Positions 33,574 through 42,767 are shown, counted from the first letter of the stretch. The stretch is 64,000 nt of DNA from Lysobacterales bacterium (GCA_016707485.1 JADJHN010000002.1:186001-250000); one strand, 5' to 3'. Made by a program: numbers and translations. Notes: a model not told the origin generated them from the sequence alone.

Positions 33574-36531
33574 ATGGCCGACCGCTTCCAGGACATTCCT
33601 GGCTACGAAATGATCAGCGAGCTGGGCGAGGGCGGCATGGCGACCGTCTACCTCGCCATCCAGCATTCGCTGGACCGCAAGGTCGCGATCAAGGTCATGC
33701 GTCGCGAGTTGCGGGTGGGCAATGGCCCGATGCCGGAGTTCGAGCGGCGCTTCCTGCTTGAAGGCCGCACCATGGCCAAGCTGCCGCATCGCAATATCGT
33801 CGCCGTCTACGACATCGTCACCCGCGACGACATTGCCTATATCTCGATGGAGCTGCTGGAAGGCGGCACGCTCGCCGAACGCATGCGCAGCGGACTTTCC
33901 CTGGGCGAGGCGATTGGCGTCATCGTGCAACTTGCCAATGGACTCGAGTACGCGCACCGCAACGGCGTCATCCATCGCGACCTGAAACCCTCGAACGTGA
34001 TGTTCCGCGATGCCGCGACGCCGGTGCTGACCGATTTCGGCATCGCCAAACATGCCGATGTGCTGGCCTCGCGCATCACGCAGACCGGGCTCGTCCTTGG
34101 CACGCCAACCTACATGAGCCCCGAACAGGCCGCCGGTCGCGAGATCGATGGTCGAGCCGACCAGTACGCGCTCGGCATCCTCTTCTACGAGATGCTCACC
34201 GGCACGCCGCCATTCACCGGCGACAACCCGATGGCGGTGTTGATGGGCCATGCGCTGCAGCCACCACCGCCGCTGCCCGACGACCTGCGCCCGCTGCAGC
34301 CGATCTTCGATCGCATGCTGGCCAAGGATCCAAACGACCGCTTCGCGAACCTGCAGGAATTCGTCAAGGCCCTGCGCGGACTGGTGGTCGGCAATGACGA
34401 GCTGGTCAAGCAGCTCGGCGCCATCACCACGGCAAGCACCTCCGAGCGTTTGCGCGCGCTGGGTTTCTCCGGCGAGTACACCGGTGGCGACAGCGGCTTT
34501 GCCCTCGATCTGCTGCGCATGCCGCAGACCGATCCGTCGATCAGCCAGCATGCCACGACCTCGATGATCGACCAGGCGCTGCAACGACCGCGCCTGTTGG
34601 CGATGGTCGTGGCGGGTGTCGGCGTGCTTGTCCTCGGCTTGGTGCTGTGGGCGGCGTTCAAGCCGCGCAGCCTGAGCCAGGATGACCAGTATCTCGTGCG
34701 CACCCTGCTGCGCGAGGCCGATCGCATGGTCGAGAGTGGCGATCTGCTCGCCCCACCCGGCGCCAATGCGTTCGAGGATGTGCAGAAGGTGTTGCAGAAG
34801 GATCCGGAAAACGAGCGCGGCCTTGAATTGCTCGGCCTGATCGCGACGACCTTGCGCAACGAGGCGGAAAAGTCGCTGGCAGCCGGCGATCTCGATGCCG
34901 CCAGCGAAGTGGCCAACCAGGCCATGCTCGTTGCCCCGGACAACGAGGAAGTGCAGGCCCTGATCCAGCGCATTGCCGCCGGCGAGAAACAACGCCTGGC
35001 CAACGAACGCGTCAACGCGTTGCTGAAGAAGGCCGATGCCGCCGGCAAGCGCACCGGTCCGGATGGTGCCTATGCGCTGTTGCGCTCGGCCTTGAGCCTG
35101 GACCCGCTGAACAAGGAGGTACAGGCACGCCTGAAATCGCTCACCGATGTCGAGTTCACGCGCATCCGGGATCTGCTGGCCGCGTCCGACAGCGCCGCCG
35201 CCGCGCAGGCACTGGACGAATTGCGCGCCGAGTTTGGTTCTGATCCGGCCTTTGCCGCGCTAAGCCAGGAACTGGCCAGGGCGCAGCAGCTCGAAGCCAG
35301 CAACCTGCGCATCGCGGATCTGCTTGGCAAGGCCGGCGCCGCGCTGGCGGCAGGCCGTGTCAGCGAACCGGCCGGTGACAATGCCTTTGAATGGTTCGAG
35401 CAGGCGCGGCAGATCGATGGCGAACATCGCAAGGTCGATGCCTTCAAGCAAACCCTGGCCAGCCAACTGGTCGCCGATGCGAAATCCGCGCAGTCCCGCG
35501 GCGACACCGGCATGGCGCTTGATCGCGCCGAGCTGGCCTTGCGCGTCGATCCCGCCTCGACCCTGGCCGCCGGCATCCGCGACACTGCGCAGCAGACGCT
35601 CGGCACGCGGCGCGCAGCGATTGCCTCGCAACTGAACCTGGCGCGCTCGGCGATTGCATCCGGACGCTTGCTGCCGCCGGCGAAGGACAATGCACGCGAC
35701 GTTCTCGAAGCCTTGTTGCAGAACGATCCGCAAAACCCCGATGCGCTGAAACTGCGCGAGGCCTTGCCACGCGTGGTGGCCGATGCCCTGCGCGGTGCCG
35801 CCGAGCGCAACGAGCTGGACATCGCCGTACCCCTGGCGAGCGCGGCCGCCCTCGCCTACCCGGACGATGCCCGCATTGCCGAGCAGATTGCCGACGTGCG
35901 CAAGCGCCAGGCGGCGGAAAAGGCCAATGCAGAGCGATTGGCAAGCGAGCAACGCCTGGCCGCCTTGATCCAGCAGCGTCCACTGGTGGGCAAGGATGCC
36001 GGCGCGGCGGTCGAGGCCATCCTCAGCCTGCGTGCGGCCGGCTCCGAGCTGAGTGCCCGCTACGAGCAGAAACTGGCCGATGTCTTTGCCGACGACATGC
36101 GCAATGCCGCCAACCTCGATGCCGGCAATGCCAGTCTGGCGGCAATCCGCATGGCGGCGCGCGAACTGGGCAACAGCCGCGCCCTGGTCGCGATCGAACC
36201 GGCGGCGGCAACGCGGATTGCCGCGCTGGAAAAACAGCGCACGGCGGAACTCGCGGCACAAAACGGCGAACTGGTGATCAACGCCCTGCCCTGGGGCATC
36301 GTCGATCGCGTCCTCGATGGTGCGCGCCAGCCCATCGAACTGCCCGAGGAACGCACGACGCCATTGACCCTGACCCTGCCGGCCGGCAGCTATTACGTGA
36401 CCTTGCGCCACCCGCAATCGGGCAAGACGGTTTCCGCCTTTGCGCGGGTCAGCGCCGGCAAGAGCAGCCAGACCAGCGGCAGTTTCCCGACCCTGAGCGC
36501 CGAGGAGTACCTCAAACATGCGCGGCTCTGA
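33574..36531 (+). CDS. Transmembrane Ser/Thr protein kinase with long periplasmic repeat region
   Basis: The 985-aa protein has a cytoplasmic Hanks-type kinase domain (about residues 10-270): ELGEGGMATVYLA, VAIKVM, HRDLKPSN, DFGIAKHAD and GTPTYMSPEQA. All catalytic residues are present. One membrane helix follows (about 340-361, LLAMVVAGVGVLVLGLVLW). The remaining ~620 residues are a helical, Ala-rich region built from repeated TPR-like units (several share GDLDAAS or AAGRVSEPAGDNA-type blocks), closing with a PEGA-like beta domain (LPAGSYYVTLRHPQSGK). RBS AGGGGAA precedes the ATG. The next gene overlaps by 14 bp and encodes an exported helical protein, a likely partner. Confidence 0.93.
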   Translation: MADRFQDIPGYEMISELGEGGMATVYLAIQHSLDRKVAIKVMRRELRVGNGPMPEFERRFLLEGRTMAKLPHRNIVAVYDIVTRDDIAYISMELLEGGTLAERMRSGLSLGEAIGVIVQLANGLEYAHRNGVIHRDLKPSNVMFRDAATPVLTDFGIAKHADVLASRITQTGLVLGTPTYMSPEQAAGREIDGRADQYALGILFYEMLTGTPPFTGDNPMAVLMGHALQPPPPLPDDLRPLQPIFDRMLAKDPNDRFANLQEFVKALRGLVVGNDELVKQLGAITTASTSERLRALGFSGEYTGGDSGFALDLLRMPQTDPSISQHATTSMIDQALQRPRLLAMVVAGVGVLVLGLVLWAAFKPRSLSQDDQYLVRTLLREADRMVESGDLLAPPGANAFEDVQKVLQKDPENERGLELLGLIATTLRNEAEKSLAAGDLDAASEVANQAMLVAPDNEEVQALIQRIAAGEKQRLANERVNALLKKADAAGKRTGPDGAYALLRSALSLDPLNKEVQARLKSLTDVEFTRIRDLLAASDSAAAAQALDELRAEFGSDPAFAALSQELARAQQLEASNLRIADLLGKAGAALAAGRVSEPAGDNAFEWFEQARQIDGEHRKVDAFKQTLASQLVADAKSAQSRGDTGMALDRAELALRVDPASTLAAGIRDTAQQTLGTRRAAIASQLNLARSAIASGRLLPPAKDNARDVLEALLQNDPQNPDALKLREALPRVVADALRGAAERNELDIAVPLASAAALAYPDDARIAEQIADVRKRQAAEKANAERLASEQRLAALIQQRPLVGKDAGAAVEAILSLRAAGSELSARYEQKLADVFADDMRNAANLDAGNASLAAIRMAARELGNSRALVAIEPAAATRIAALEKQRTAELAAQNGELVINALPWGIVDRVLDGARQPIELPEERTTPLTLTLPAGSYYVTLRHPQSGKTVSAFARVSAGKSSQTSGSFPTLSAEEYLKHARL

Positions 36532-37348
36532 GCTGCGCCGCCTGCTGGCCCTGCTCGCCCTGCTGGCGACGCCGGCGCTGGCCGATTGGAAACAGGACTA
36601 TGCGCGCGGCCTGGAAGCCGCCAAGGATGGTCGCTGGGCGGATGTCGATCGCCACATGCAGGGTGCGCTCGCCGACAACCCGAATGCCGCCGAGCGCGTT
36701 CGCCTGTACGGCCAACGCTTCGAGGCCTATGTGCCGCAACACTATGCCGGGCTTGCCGCGTTGCGCCTTGGTGACTGCAACAAGGCGCTGGCGCTGTGGG
36801 CGCAGGGCGACAATGCCGCCGTTGTCAGCAGGGTGTCGGCATTGGCCGATGAGGAAGACCGCGGTCGCCTCGAATGCAGCAACCAGCTCGTGCGCCAGGG
36901 CCAGACCGCCGAGCCCAGGCCCGCCGCCAGCCAACCCGAGCAGGCGCCACGTGCCGAACCGGCGCCACCCCCGCGCCGCGAACCAGCACCGCCATCTACC
37001 CCCGTCGTGCAGGTTCCACCGCCGGCGCGACCGCCGACGGCGGAAATACGTGAATCCAGCCCGCTGTCCGCGCAGATCCTGCGTCCCCTGCTCGATGCCT
37101 ACCTGAGTGGCCGCTATGCCGACGTGCTCAAGCTCAGCAATCAGGTGCCGCCGACTCCACGACTGCGCTGGCACATGCTCACGCTGCGCGCAGCCGCTGC
37201 ATTCAACTTGAGTCAATTGGGACAAATGACGGATGCGGAAGGGATCGCCCGCAATGCCGTTGCCCAGGCACGCGAGGCGGATTCCACGCTGAAGCCGGAT
37301 GCCGATTATTTCTCGCCGAAATTCATCCGTTACTACAACTCGCGTTGA
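36518..37348 (+). CDS. Exported TPR-like protein coupled to the Ser/Thr kinase
   Basis: The 276-aa protein has a signal peptide (about residues 1-22, LLALLALLATPALA). A helical repeat region follows (WKQDYARGLEAAKDGRWADVD). The middle is very rich in Pro (about 128-172), and a second helical pair ends the protein (LLDAYLSGRYADVLKLS). It overlaps the kinase gene by 14 bp, so the two are co-expressed and translationally linked. I know no specific name; a periplasmic binding partner or sensor for the kinase's outer region is a reasonable guess. Confidence 0.82.
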   Translation: MRGSELRRLLALLALLATPALADWKQDYARGLEAAKDGRWADVDRHMQGALADNPNAAERVRLYGQRFEAYVPQHYAGLAALRLGDCNKALALWAQGDNAAVVSRVSALADEEDRGRLECSNQLVRQGQTAEPRPAASQPEQAPRAEPAPPPRREPAPPSTPVVQVPPPARPPTAEIRESSPLSAQILRPLLDAYLSGRYADVLKLSNQVPPTPRLRWHMLTLRAAAAFNLSQLGQMTDAEGIARNAVAQAREADSTLKPDADYFSPKFIRYYNSR

Positions 37349-37380
37349 TGCAAGGCAGCTGCGGAGTCCGGGGCGGGATC

Positions 37381-37420
37381 ACGCGCCATCCGCCTGCGCG
37401 GGACAGGCGGGGTGGCGCGT
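37381..37420. terminator. Long hairpin between convergent genes
   Basis: ACGCGCCATCCGCCTG and CAGGCGGGGTGGCGCGT form a 16-bp stem with one bulge and a 7-nt loop. There is no T-run, so it is a possible transcript end or barrier between the TPR gene and the FadL-like gene. Confidence 0.45.
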
Positions 37421-37446
37421 AGCGCTGGTTCAAGCCGGATCGGCGC

Positions 37447-38745
37447 TCAGAACCGGAGCACGCCCGAGGCCGACACGGTATCGGATGTGTCCGAGAAATC
37501 CGCGCCGATATCGATCTGGAACTTGCTGAAGGCCATACCCGCGCCAATGGCGTAGTGGGTCTGGCTGCCTTTGCGCCCGGATGAGAAGGTCACTGCATTG
37601 GCTTCCGGGTTCTGCGTGGCCGGATCGAAGTTCGGGGGGTTGCCGCGATAGACCAACTCGTGCGCCGGATCGCGCCAGACGCCCGCGCGCAGGCTGAACG
37701 GGCGCGCGGTGGCAAAAGTGTATTCGGCGCCGAGGCGCACCTCGGTGCCATCGTCAAGCTTGAGCGGATCCAGGCTGCTGGCCTGATCGGAGTCGAACAG
37801 GGAAACCAGATTGTCGGTCACCTGCGAGTAGGCCACGCGACTGACATCGAGGTTGATGACCCAGGCATCGCTGGGGCGAACGCTGAGGCCGATGCCGAAA
37901 ACATCCGGCACGTTCAACGAGGTGCCGAGCTTGATCGATTCACCGGGGAAATTCGGCGACGACAGCACCGCGTCGTAGTCCAGCGACGGCGCATGCCGAT
38001 AGGAGAGCCCGCCGCTCAGCCAATCGGTGAGGACGAGGCGCGCGCCAAGGGTGAAGCCGACCTTGCCATCACCATCGAGGTTTGCTTCACGGCTCAGTTG
38101 CGAGCCATCCTGCGGCGAAAAGCGATCGGTCGTGGTGCGGATGTCGAGCAGGTAGTAGTTGATGCCAAGGCCGAAGGAAAGACGGTCGCTGGCCTTGAAG
38201 CCCATGGCCACGCCATAGCTGTCGACGCCGAAACTGGTGTTCACGTCATAGGCAAAGACATTGCCGGTGTAGCCGCTGCCGTCACCGGTGACGGTCACCG
38301 CGCCGGCACTCTGGAAGTCCGAATCGTAGTTGATGACCTCGTAGCGGTAGATCGCGAACGACATGCGCTCGCCGGGATAGACAAACGAGAACGAACGCAG
38401 CGAATTGGTGCGGTCATCCTGGGAGGAATAATTGAGGCCGGAGGAATTGAAACCGTTGTACTGGGCGGTGCCGCCATCGAGCCAGCGCGTGTTGGTGCTG
38501 ACCGAGCGCAGTTCGGCCGACACTTCGGGACTGACCAGTTGCGTCAGTCCGGCGGGATTCGCATAGGCCGCCGATGCGTCATCGGCAAGACCGAGGAAGG
38601 CACCGCCCATGCCGAGCGCACGCGCACCCGGATTGGAAAAGCTGAAGGGCAGGCTCGCATTGGCCTCGTTGTCGGTGATCGCCCATGCATTGCCGGTCAT
38701 GCCGACCAGTCCGATTGCCACAGCAGTTGCGAGTAACTTGTTCAT
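37447..38745 (-). CDS. OmpP1/FadL-family outer-membrane protein
   Basis: The 432-aa protein has a signal peptide (residues 1-22, ending NAWA), then a plug region with the family motif FSFSNPGARALGMGGAFLGLADDASAAYANPAGL. A 14-strand-type barrel of alternating residues follows, ending in aromatic-terminated strands (ASGVLRF). FadL proteins admit long-chain fatty acids or aromatic compounds through the outer membrane. GGAG lies before the ATG at 38745. Substrate unknown. Confidence 0.92.
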   Translation of the reverse strand: MNKLLATAVAIGLVGMTGNAWAITDNEANASLPFSFSNPGARALGMGGAFLGLADDASAAYANPAGLTQLVSPEVSAELRSVSTNTRWLDGGTAQYNGFNSSGLNYSSQDDRTNSLRSFSFVYPGERMSFAIYRYEVINYDSDFQSAGAVTVTGDGSGYTGNVFAYDVNTSFGVDSYGVAMGFKASDRLSFGLGINYYLLDIRTTTDRFSPQDGSQLSREANLDGDGKVGFTLGARLVLTDWLSGGLSYRHAPSLDYDAVLSSPNFPGESIKLGTSLNVPDVFGIGLSVRPSDAWVINLDVSRVAYSQVTDNLVSLFDSDQASSLDPLKLDDGTEVRLGAEYTFATARPFSLRAGVWRDPAHELVYRGNPPNFDPATQNPEANAVTFSSGRKGSQTHYAIGAGMAFSKFQIDIGADFSDTSDTVSASGVLRF

Positions 38746-38911
38746 TCCTGTACTCCCCGATTGAGCGAATGAGATCCGTCAGTTCAAGACACGGCGGCAA
38801 CGATAACACGAGGTCAACGCGCGGGCATCGCTGCGCAAATCCGCCCTGTTGCGCCGCACCAAGCAAGCCGGATTTGCCGGCGACGGCAGCACCGGGGTTC
38901 ACCCGGTGGCG

Positions 38912-39919
38912 TCAGGCGATGCGTCGGCTCGGTTGCCTGTGGCAGGCGTCCAGCGCCTCGTCGATGACCGCGATGCCGGCGTCGGTGCGATGGGCGTTCT
39001 CGCTGAGGTGGCGTCGCCAGCGCCGCGCGCCGGGCAAGCCTTGATACAGGCCCAGCATATGCCGGCTTATGTGCTGCAGCTTGCCACCGGCAGCCAGATG
39101 GGCCTCGATATACGGACGCATGCGCTCGATCACTTCCTCGCGCGCCGGCAACGGCGTTGCATGGAGAGCCTGTTCGAGTTCGGCAAGCCGATACGGCTCG
39201 TGGTAGGCAACGCGGCCGAGCATGGCTCCATCGACATGGCGCAGGTGGTTCTGCACTTCCAGGACCTTGTCGATGCCGCCGTTGATGATGACGGTCAGCT
39301 GCGGGAAATCGCGCTTCAATTGATATACGCGCTCGTAGTTGAGCGGCGGCACGTCGCGGTTTTCCTTCGGCGAAAGGCCTTGCAGCCAGGCCTTGCGCGC
39401 ATGCACGACGAAGACCGTGCAACCCTGCGCACTGACTGCCCCGATGAAATGCTGGAGGTCGGTGTACTCATCCTGCGCATCGACGCCGAGCCTGCATTTG
39501 ATGGTGACGGGAACGGCCACCGCTTCCTGCATCGCCGCGAAACACTCGGCGACAAGTGCCGGTTCACGCATCAGGCAGGCACCAAAGCGGCCGGATTGCA
39601 CGCGATCGGACGGACAGCCGACATTGAGATTGATCTCGTCGTAGCCGTATTGCGCGGCGATCCGCGCGGCCTCGGCCAGTTCGCGCGGATCGGAACCCCC
39701 CAGTTGCAGGGCCAGCGGATGCTCGGCGCGATCAAAGCCGAGCAGGCGTTCGCGATCGCCATGGATCAGTGCCGGCGACGTGACCATCTCCGTGTACAAG
39801 CGCGCATGCGGGGACAACAGGCGATGGAAGTAGCGGCAGTGCCGATCGGTCCAGTCCATCATCGGCGCGACGGAAAGCCGCCACGGGTTCGCGGCCGGAA
39901 TATCTGCAAGCGGGGACAT
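38912..39919 (-). CDS. dusA: tRNA-dihydrouridine(20/20a) synthase DusA
   Basis: This FMN enzyme reduces U20/U20a in the tRNA D loop. The 335-aa product opens with RLSVAPMMDWTDRHCRYFHRL and has the catalytic Cys in INLNVGCPS, HARKAWLQGLSPKENRD, NGGI and the DusA-type tail VDGAMLGRVAYHEPY plus RHMLGLYQGLPGARRWRR. Length and tail identify DusA rather than DusB or DusC. It lies downstream of the NnrU-like gene with a 99-bp gap. Confidence 0.96.
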   Translation of the reverse strand: MSPLADIPAANPWRLSVAPMMDWTDRHCRYFHRLLSPHARLYTEMVTSPALIHGDRERLLGFDRAEHPLALQLGGSDPRELAEAARIAAQYGYDEINLNVGCPSDRVQSGRFGACLMREPALVAECFAAMQEAVAVPVTIKCRLGVDAQDEYTDLQHFIGAVSAQGCTVFVVHARKAWLQGLSPKENRDVPPLNYERVYQLKRDFPQLTVIINGGIDKVLEVQNHLRHVDGAMLGRVAYHEPYRLAELEQALHATPLPAREEVIERMRPYIEAHLAAGGKLQHISRHMLGLYQGLPGARRWRRHLSENAHRTDAGIAVIDEALDACHRQPSRRIA

Positions 39920-40018
39920 GGCGCGATTCTACGTGAAGCCGCTCGGTGATGGCCGCGAACCCCTGCGCGTGGAAGTTCTTGCCCTGCCCGCTACCGGCGG
40001 CGAAACGGCGATTCAGGT

Positions 40019-40609
40019 TCAGCCGCCGACCCCGGCGATGGGTGCAACGCCAATCCAGTGCAGGTGGGCCCAGAAGGCAAATGCCGCCCACGCGCCAATG
40101 CCGGCGATGCCGGCCAGCAGATCACCGACAACGGTGCCGCGCGCCCGGGTCACGCCGTTGCGGCGATCACGCCGGCGCGAAATCGCGAAAAGGACAATGG
40201 CCCAGGCCAGGAAGCTGCCAAACAGGATGACGTCATGCAGGAAACCGGTGGCGAGCAGGTGGCCAAGCGCCCACAACTTGACGCCGGCCAACATCGGATG
40301 TCCGAGCCAGGCTTTCAGGTGGTTGCGTGGAACATAAGCCGCCGCAACAAGGACAAAGGCGAACAGGGTGAACAGGGAATTGGCATGGCGCAGCGCGAGC
40401 GGTGGCACGTAAAGCGACACCGGCTGCTGGCGGGCGAGGCCGAAGCCCCAGACGATCAACACCAACCCCGCCAATGACAGCACGGCGTAAAGCGCCTTCC
40501 AGCCATTCGTGCCCAATCTGGCGATCATGCGCTCGCGAAAGCCGTCGCCGAAAACGCGCACGGAATGGGTGCCGAGCAGGATCAGCAAACCGAGAATCAG
40601 GAAGGTCAT
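40019..40609 (-). CDS. NnrU-family membrane protein
   Basis: The 196-aa protein has about six membrane helices. It shows the family features FLILGLLILLGTHSVRVF, a conserved GWKALYAVLSLAGLVLIVWGF helix, and RHANSLFTLFAFVLVAAAY with histidines in helices (GHPMLAGVKLWALGHLLA). NnrU was first linked to nitrite and nitric oxide metabolism; the family is broader and may be a haem-binding or isoprenoid-related membrane protein. The frame upstream to 41044 is rejected because the Met at 40609 gives the expected start. Confidence 0.87.
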   Translation of the reverse strand: MTFLILGLLILLGTHSVRVFGDGFRERMIARLGTNGWKALYAVLSLAGLVLIVWGFGLARQQPVSLYVPPLALRHANSLFTLFAFVLVAAAYVPRNHLKAWLGHPMLAGVKLWALGHLLATGFLHDVILFGSFLAWAIVLFAISRRRDRRNGVTRARGTVVGDLLAGIAGIGAWAAFAFWAHLHWIGVAPIAGVGG

Positions 40610-40837
40610 GGCGGGTTTCCTCGTCGATGAGAATCGTGGCGCAGGTTGATGGTGATGGCGCGCTTCCCGGAGGTGCCGCGGGGTAGTCGTCCCGCCTGCC
40701 TGCGCGCCTGCGGGCGACCATACACTGAACGCTGCATCCGCGGACTGCAGCGAGGGCACCACGCGCAGGATGGGCCCTGCATTGCCGCCCTGCACGGATG
40801 CACAAGGCGAGCACGGAGCAAGCAGCGAGCAAGAAAA

Positions 40838-40859
40838 AGCCGCAGGCTGGGCTGCGGCT
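40838..40859 (-). terminator. Terminator of the first secreted paralogue gene
   Basis: AGCCGCAG-GCTGGG-CTGCGGCT; the minus strand continues with TTTTTC. It lies about 40 bp after the stop at 40900. Confidence 0.8.
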
Positions 40860-40899
40860 CTTGCACTCATCGACCGGCGCAGGACGCCGGCACGAAACC

Positions 40900-41385
40900 T
40901 CAGTTTTGCGGACCCGGATTGCCGCGGTAGCGCGTCATCTCGTTGAGCTGGGTGCGGGAGTTCTTGCGGATTTCCTCGGTTTCGCGGTAAGTCTTGCAGT
41001 CGGTCACCGGCCGATGCGAGCCGGTGGGCGCAACGCGCGTGCAAATCAGTCGATCGTCCGCATTGCGGGCGAGGATGCCGTTGGCTTTTTCCTGCTCATT
41101 GAAGAGTAGCGCGCGATTGTCCTTGGTCATGGCCTCGACCGAGCCGCTGGCATCGAGCAATGCACTCATCCTGTCCAGCGACTGGTTGACCTTCTTGCGG
41201 TCACTGGCACTGAGGAACTCATAGCGTTGTCCGGTCGCCATCTGGCTGCGGATCTTGTCGACCAGCACGGCGAACTTTTCCGCGGAGTCGGCGATGACCA
41301 CGTTTTCCTGCGCTTTTTGCTTGGCCAGCACTGGTGAACCAGCCAGCATCAGGGTGAGGGCGACCAATGAAATTGCACGCAACAT
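40900..41385 (-). CDS. Small exported protein, tandem paralogue 1
   Basis: I do not know a function. The 161-aa protein has a signal peptide (residues 1-21, MLRAISLVALTLMLAGSPVLA), then a helical, charged body (EKFAVLVDKIRSQMATGQRYEF) and a C-terminal part with two cysteines (ICTRVAPTGSHRPVTDCKTY). It is about 75 percent identical by eye to the product at 42168. The conserved ICTR...TDCKTY motif resembles small Xanthomonadales secreted proteins of unknown role. The upstream extension to 41469 is rejected for lack of similarity to the paralogue. Confidence 0.8.
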   Translation of the reverse strand: MLRAISLVALTLMLAGSPVLAKQKAQENVVIADSAEKFAVLVDKIRSQMATGQRYEFLSASDRKKVNQSLDRMSALLDASGSVEAMTKDNRALLFNEQEKANGILARNADDRLICTRVAPTGSHRPVTDCKTYRETEEIRKNSRTQLNEMTRYRGNPGPQN

Positions 41386-41670
41386 GTTGAACTCCAGATT
41401 GGGTGATGCCCCGGCTTGCAGATTCGACGGTGCGGCGCGGGAGCGGGATTGCCTACCTGCGGAAGCCACGCCAGGGCGACCGCCGAGCGAACATACGATA
41501 TTGCGCGTACGATGTCTATCGTAATTTGATCAAGGAACTTCCGTGGGCGGAAGATCGCCTCGCACGCGGGTCGCCATCGAGGACGCCGGTCAGCGCCGAC
41601 ACAGGGAATTCCTGGCTCACTGCAGCACGCTCAAGGCGCTGTTTGCGTGCGTAGCAGGGCAGCCTGCCGG

Positions 41671-41827
41671 CATCGCCTGCAACTGCTCGGCAACTGCTCC
41701 TGCGTTGCTCTCGACGGCTGTTCCCGACGGCTGTTCCCGACGCCGCTCTACCGCATCCATCCATGGATGCGTACCTCCTGCATCCGTGCAGTCGTCCTGC
41801 GTTGTCGGCATACAGGCCATCCTTGGC
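41671..41827. repeat. Direct repeat unit, copy 1
   Basis: It begins CATCGCCTGCAACTGCTCGG and ends GGCCATCCTTGGC. It matches 41937-42080 with about three substitutions and one extra internal 13-bp duplication (GGCTGTTCCCGAC). It contains the small palindrome CATCCATGGATG. Confidence 0.85.
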
Positions 41828-41936
41828 ATTGCCTGCAACTGCTTGGAAGAAGAGCGTTCGATCACAGATCGAACCCACAGGGCTCTCTGGTCGATTGCTG
41901 GTGTGGGTCAGCGCTGTGCGCTGACATCATCCATAG

Positions 41937-42080
41937 CATCGCCTGCAACTGCTCGGCAACTGCTCCTGCGTTGCTCTCGACGGCCGTTCCCGACGCCGTT
42001 CTACCGCATCCATCCATGGATGCGTACCTCCTGCATCCATGCAGTCGTCCTGCGTTGTCGGCATACAGGCCATCCTTGGC
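41937..42080. repeat. Direct repeat unit, copy 2
   Basis: A 144-bp near-identical partner of 41671-41827. The two copies are separated by 109 bp of non-repeated sequence except for a short partial unit start just after copy 1. Confidence 0.85.
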
Positions 42081-42087
42081 CATAAAA

Positions 42088-42111
42088 AAACCGCAGCGTG
42101 GGCTGCGGTTT
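42088..42111 (-). terminator. Terminator of the second secreted paralogue gene
   Basis: CCGCAGC-GTGG-GCTGCGG, extended by A/T pairs; on the minus strand it is followed by TTTTTTT. It lies about 57 bp after the stop at 42168. Confidence 0.85.
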
Positions 42112-42167
42112 TTGCTTGCGACTCGACCGTCAAACGCTCGCCAATCGAGCCATCAATGTGCGCAGGC

Positions 42168-42635
42168 TCAGGGACCGCCTCTCTTGAACTCACGCAGCTG
42201 GGTTTTGGTGTCCTTGTGAATTTCCTCAAGCTCACGGTAGGTCTTGCAGTCGGTCACCGGCCGGTGCGAACCGGTCGGGGCGACGCGCGTGCAGATCAGG
42301 CGATCATCGGCGTTCTTGGCAAGGATGCCGTTGGCGCGTTCCTGTTCGTTGAAGAGCCGCGTGCGGTCACCCATGTTCATGGCCTCGACCGAACCATTGG
42401 CCTGGAGCAGGCTGCCCATCTTGTCCAGGGAATCATTGACCAGCTTGCGATCAGCCGGGCTGAGGAACTCGTAGCGTTGTCCGGTCGCCATCTGGCTGCG
42501 GATCTTGTCCACCAGCAAGGCGAACTTTTCCGCCGAGTCCGCGATGATCACGTTTTCCTGTGCCTGCTTCTTCGCCAGCACGGGGGATGCGGCCAGCATC
42601 AGGGTGAAGGCGGCAAGGGAAATTGCACGAAACAT
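42168..42635 (-). CDS. Small exported protein, tandem paralogue 2
   Basis: The 155-aa protein has a signal peptide (MFRAISLAAFTLMLAASPVLA) and the same body as the protein at 40900: QENVIIADSAEKFALLVDK, QMATGQRYEFLS, NEQERANGILAKNADDRLICTR and VTDCKTYRELEEI. The sequence just before the ATG (AACATGTTGAACTCCAGA on the plus strand) is also shared with paralogue 1, so the duplication included the ribosome binding region. Function unknown; export and two conserved cysteines suggest a periplasmic or secreted role. Confidence 0.8.
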   Translation of the reverse strand: MFRAISLAAFTLMLAASPVLAKKQAQENVIIADSAEKFALLVDKIRSQMATGQRYEFLSPADRKLVNDSLDKMGSLLQANGSVEAMNMGDRTRLFNEQERANGILAKNADDRLICTRVAPTGSHRPVTDCKTYRELEEIHKDTKTQLREFKRGGP

Positions 42636-42734
42636 GTTGAACTCCAGAGTAAGCCGCGCCCCGACATGCGCGCTGTCGAAGTTGCAAGCAGGGGTGGGTT
42701 GGACGAAGCCGCAGGTGCAGCAGGCGGTTGAACG

Positions 42735-42767
42735 GTTGAACCAAATACACTTTGCAACCGTATTTGG
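42735..42767. promoter_or_regulatory. Nested inverted repeat upstream of paralogue 2
   Basis: CCAAATAC (42741-42748) and GTATTTGG (42760-42767) are perfect 8-bp arms 11 bp apart. GGTTG (42735) and CAACC (42755) form a second, interleaved dyad. It is a candidate repressor or activator site about 100 bp upstream of the gene; no regulator is identified. Confidence 0.4.

Larger units (their letters stand above)
41386..42167. other. 782-bp region with a repeat array between the two paralogue genes
   Basis: No gene. The region contains two copies of a ~145-bp unit (41671-41827 and 41937-42080), a partial third start at 41826-41844, and the terminator of paralogue 2 at its right end. Its open frames on both strands are simply translations of these repeats. 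Confidence 0.7.

Noticed and set aside
41671..42080. Possible CRISPR array
   Set aside because: There are only two long units of about 145 bp and a fragment. No short regular repeats, spacers or cas genes are present.
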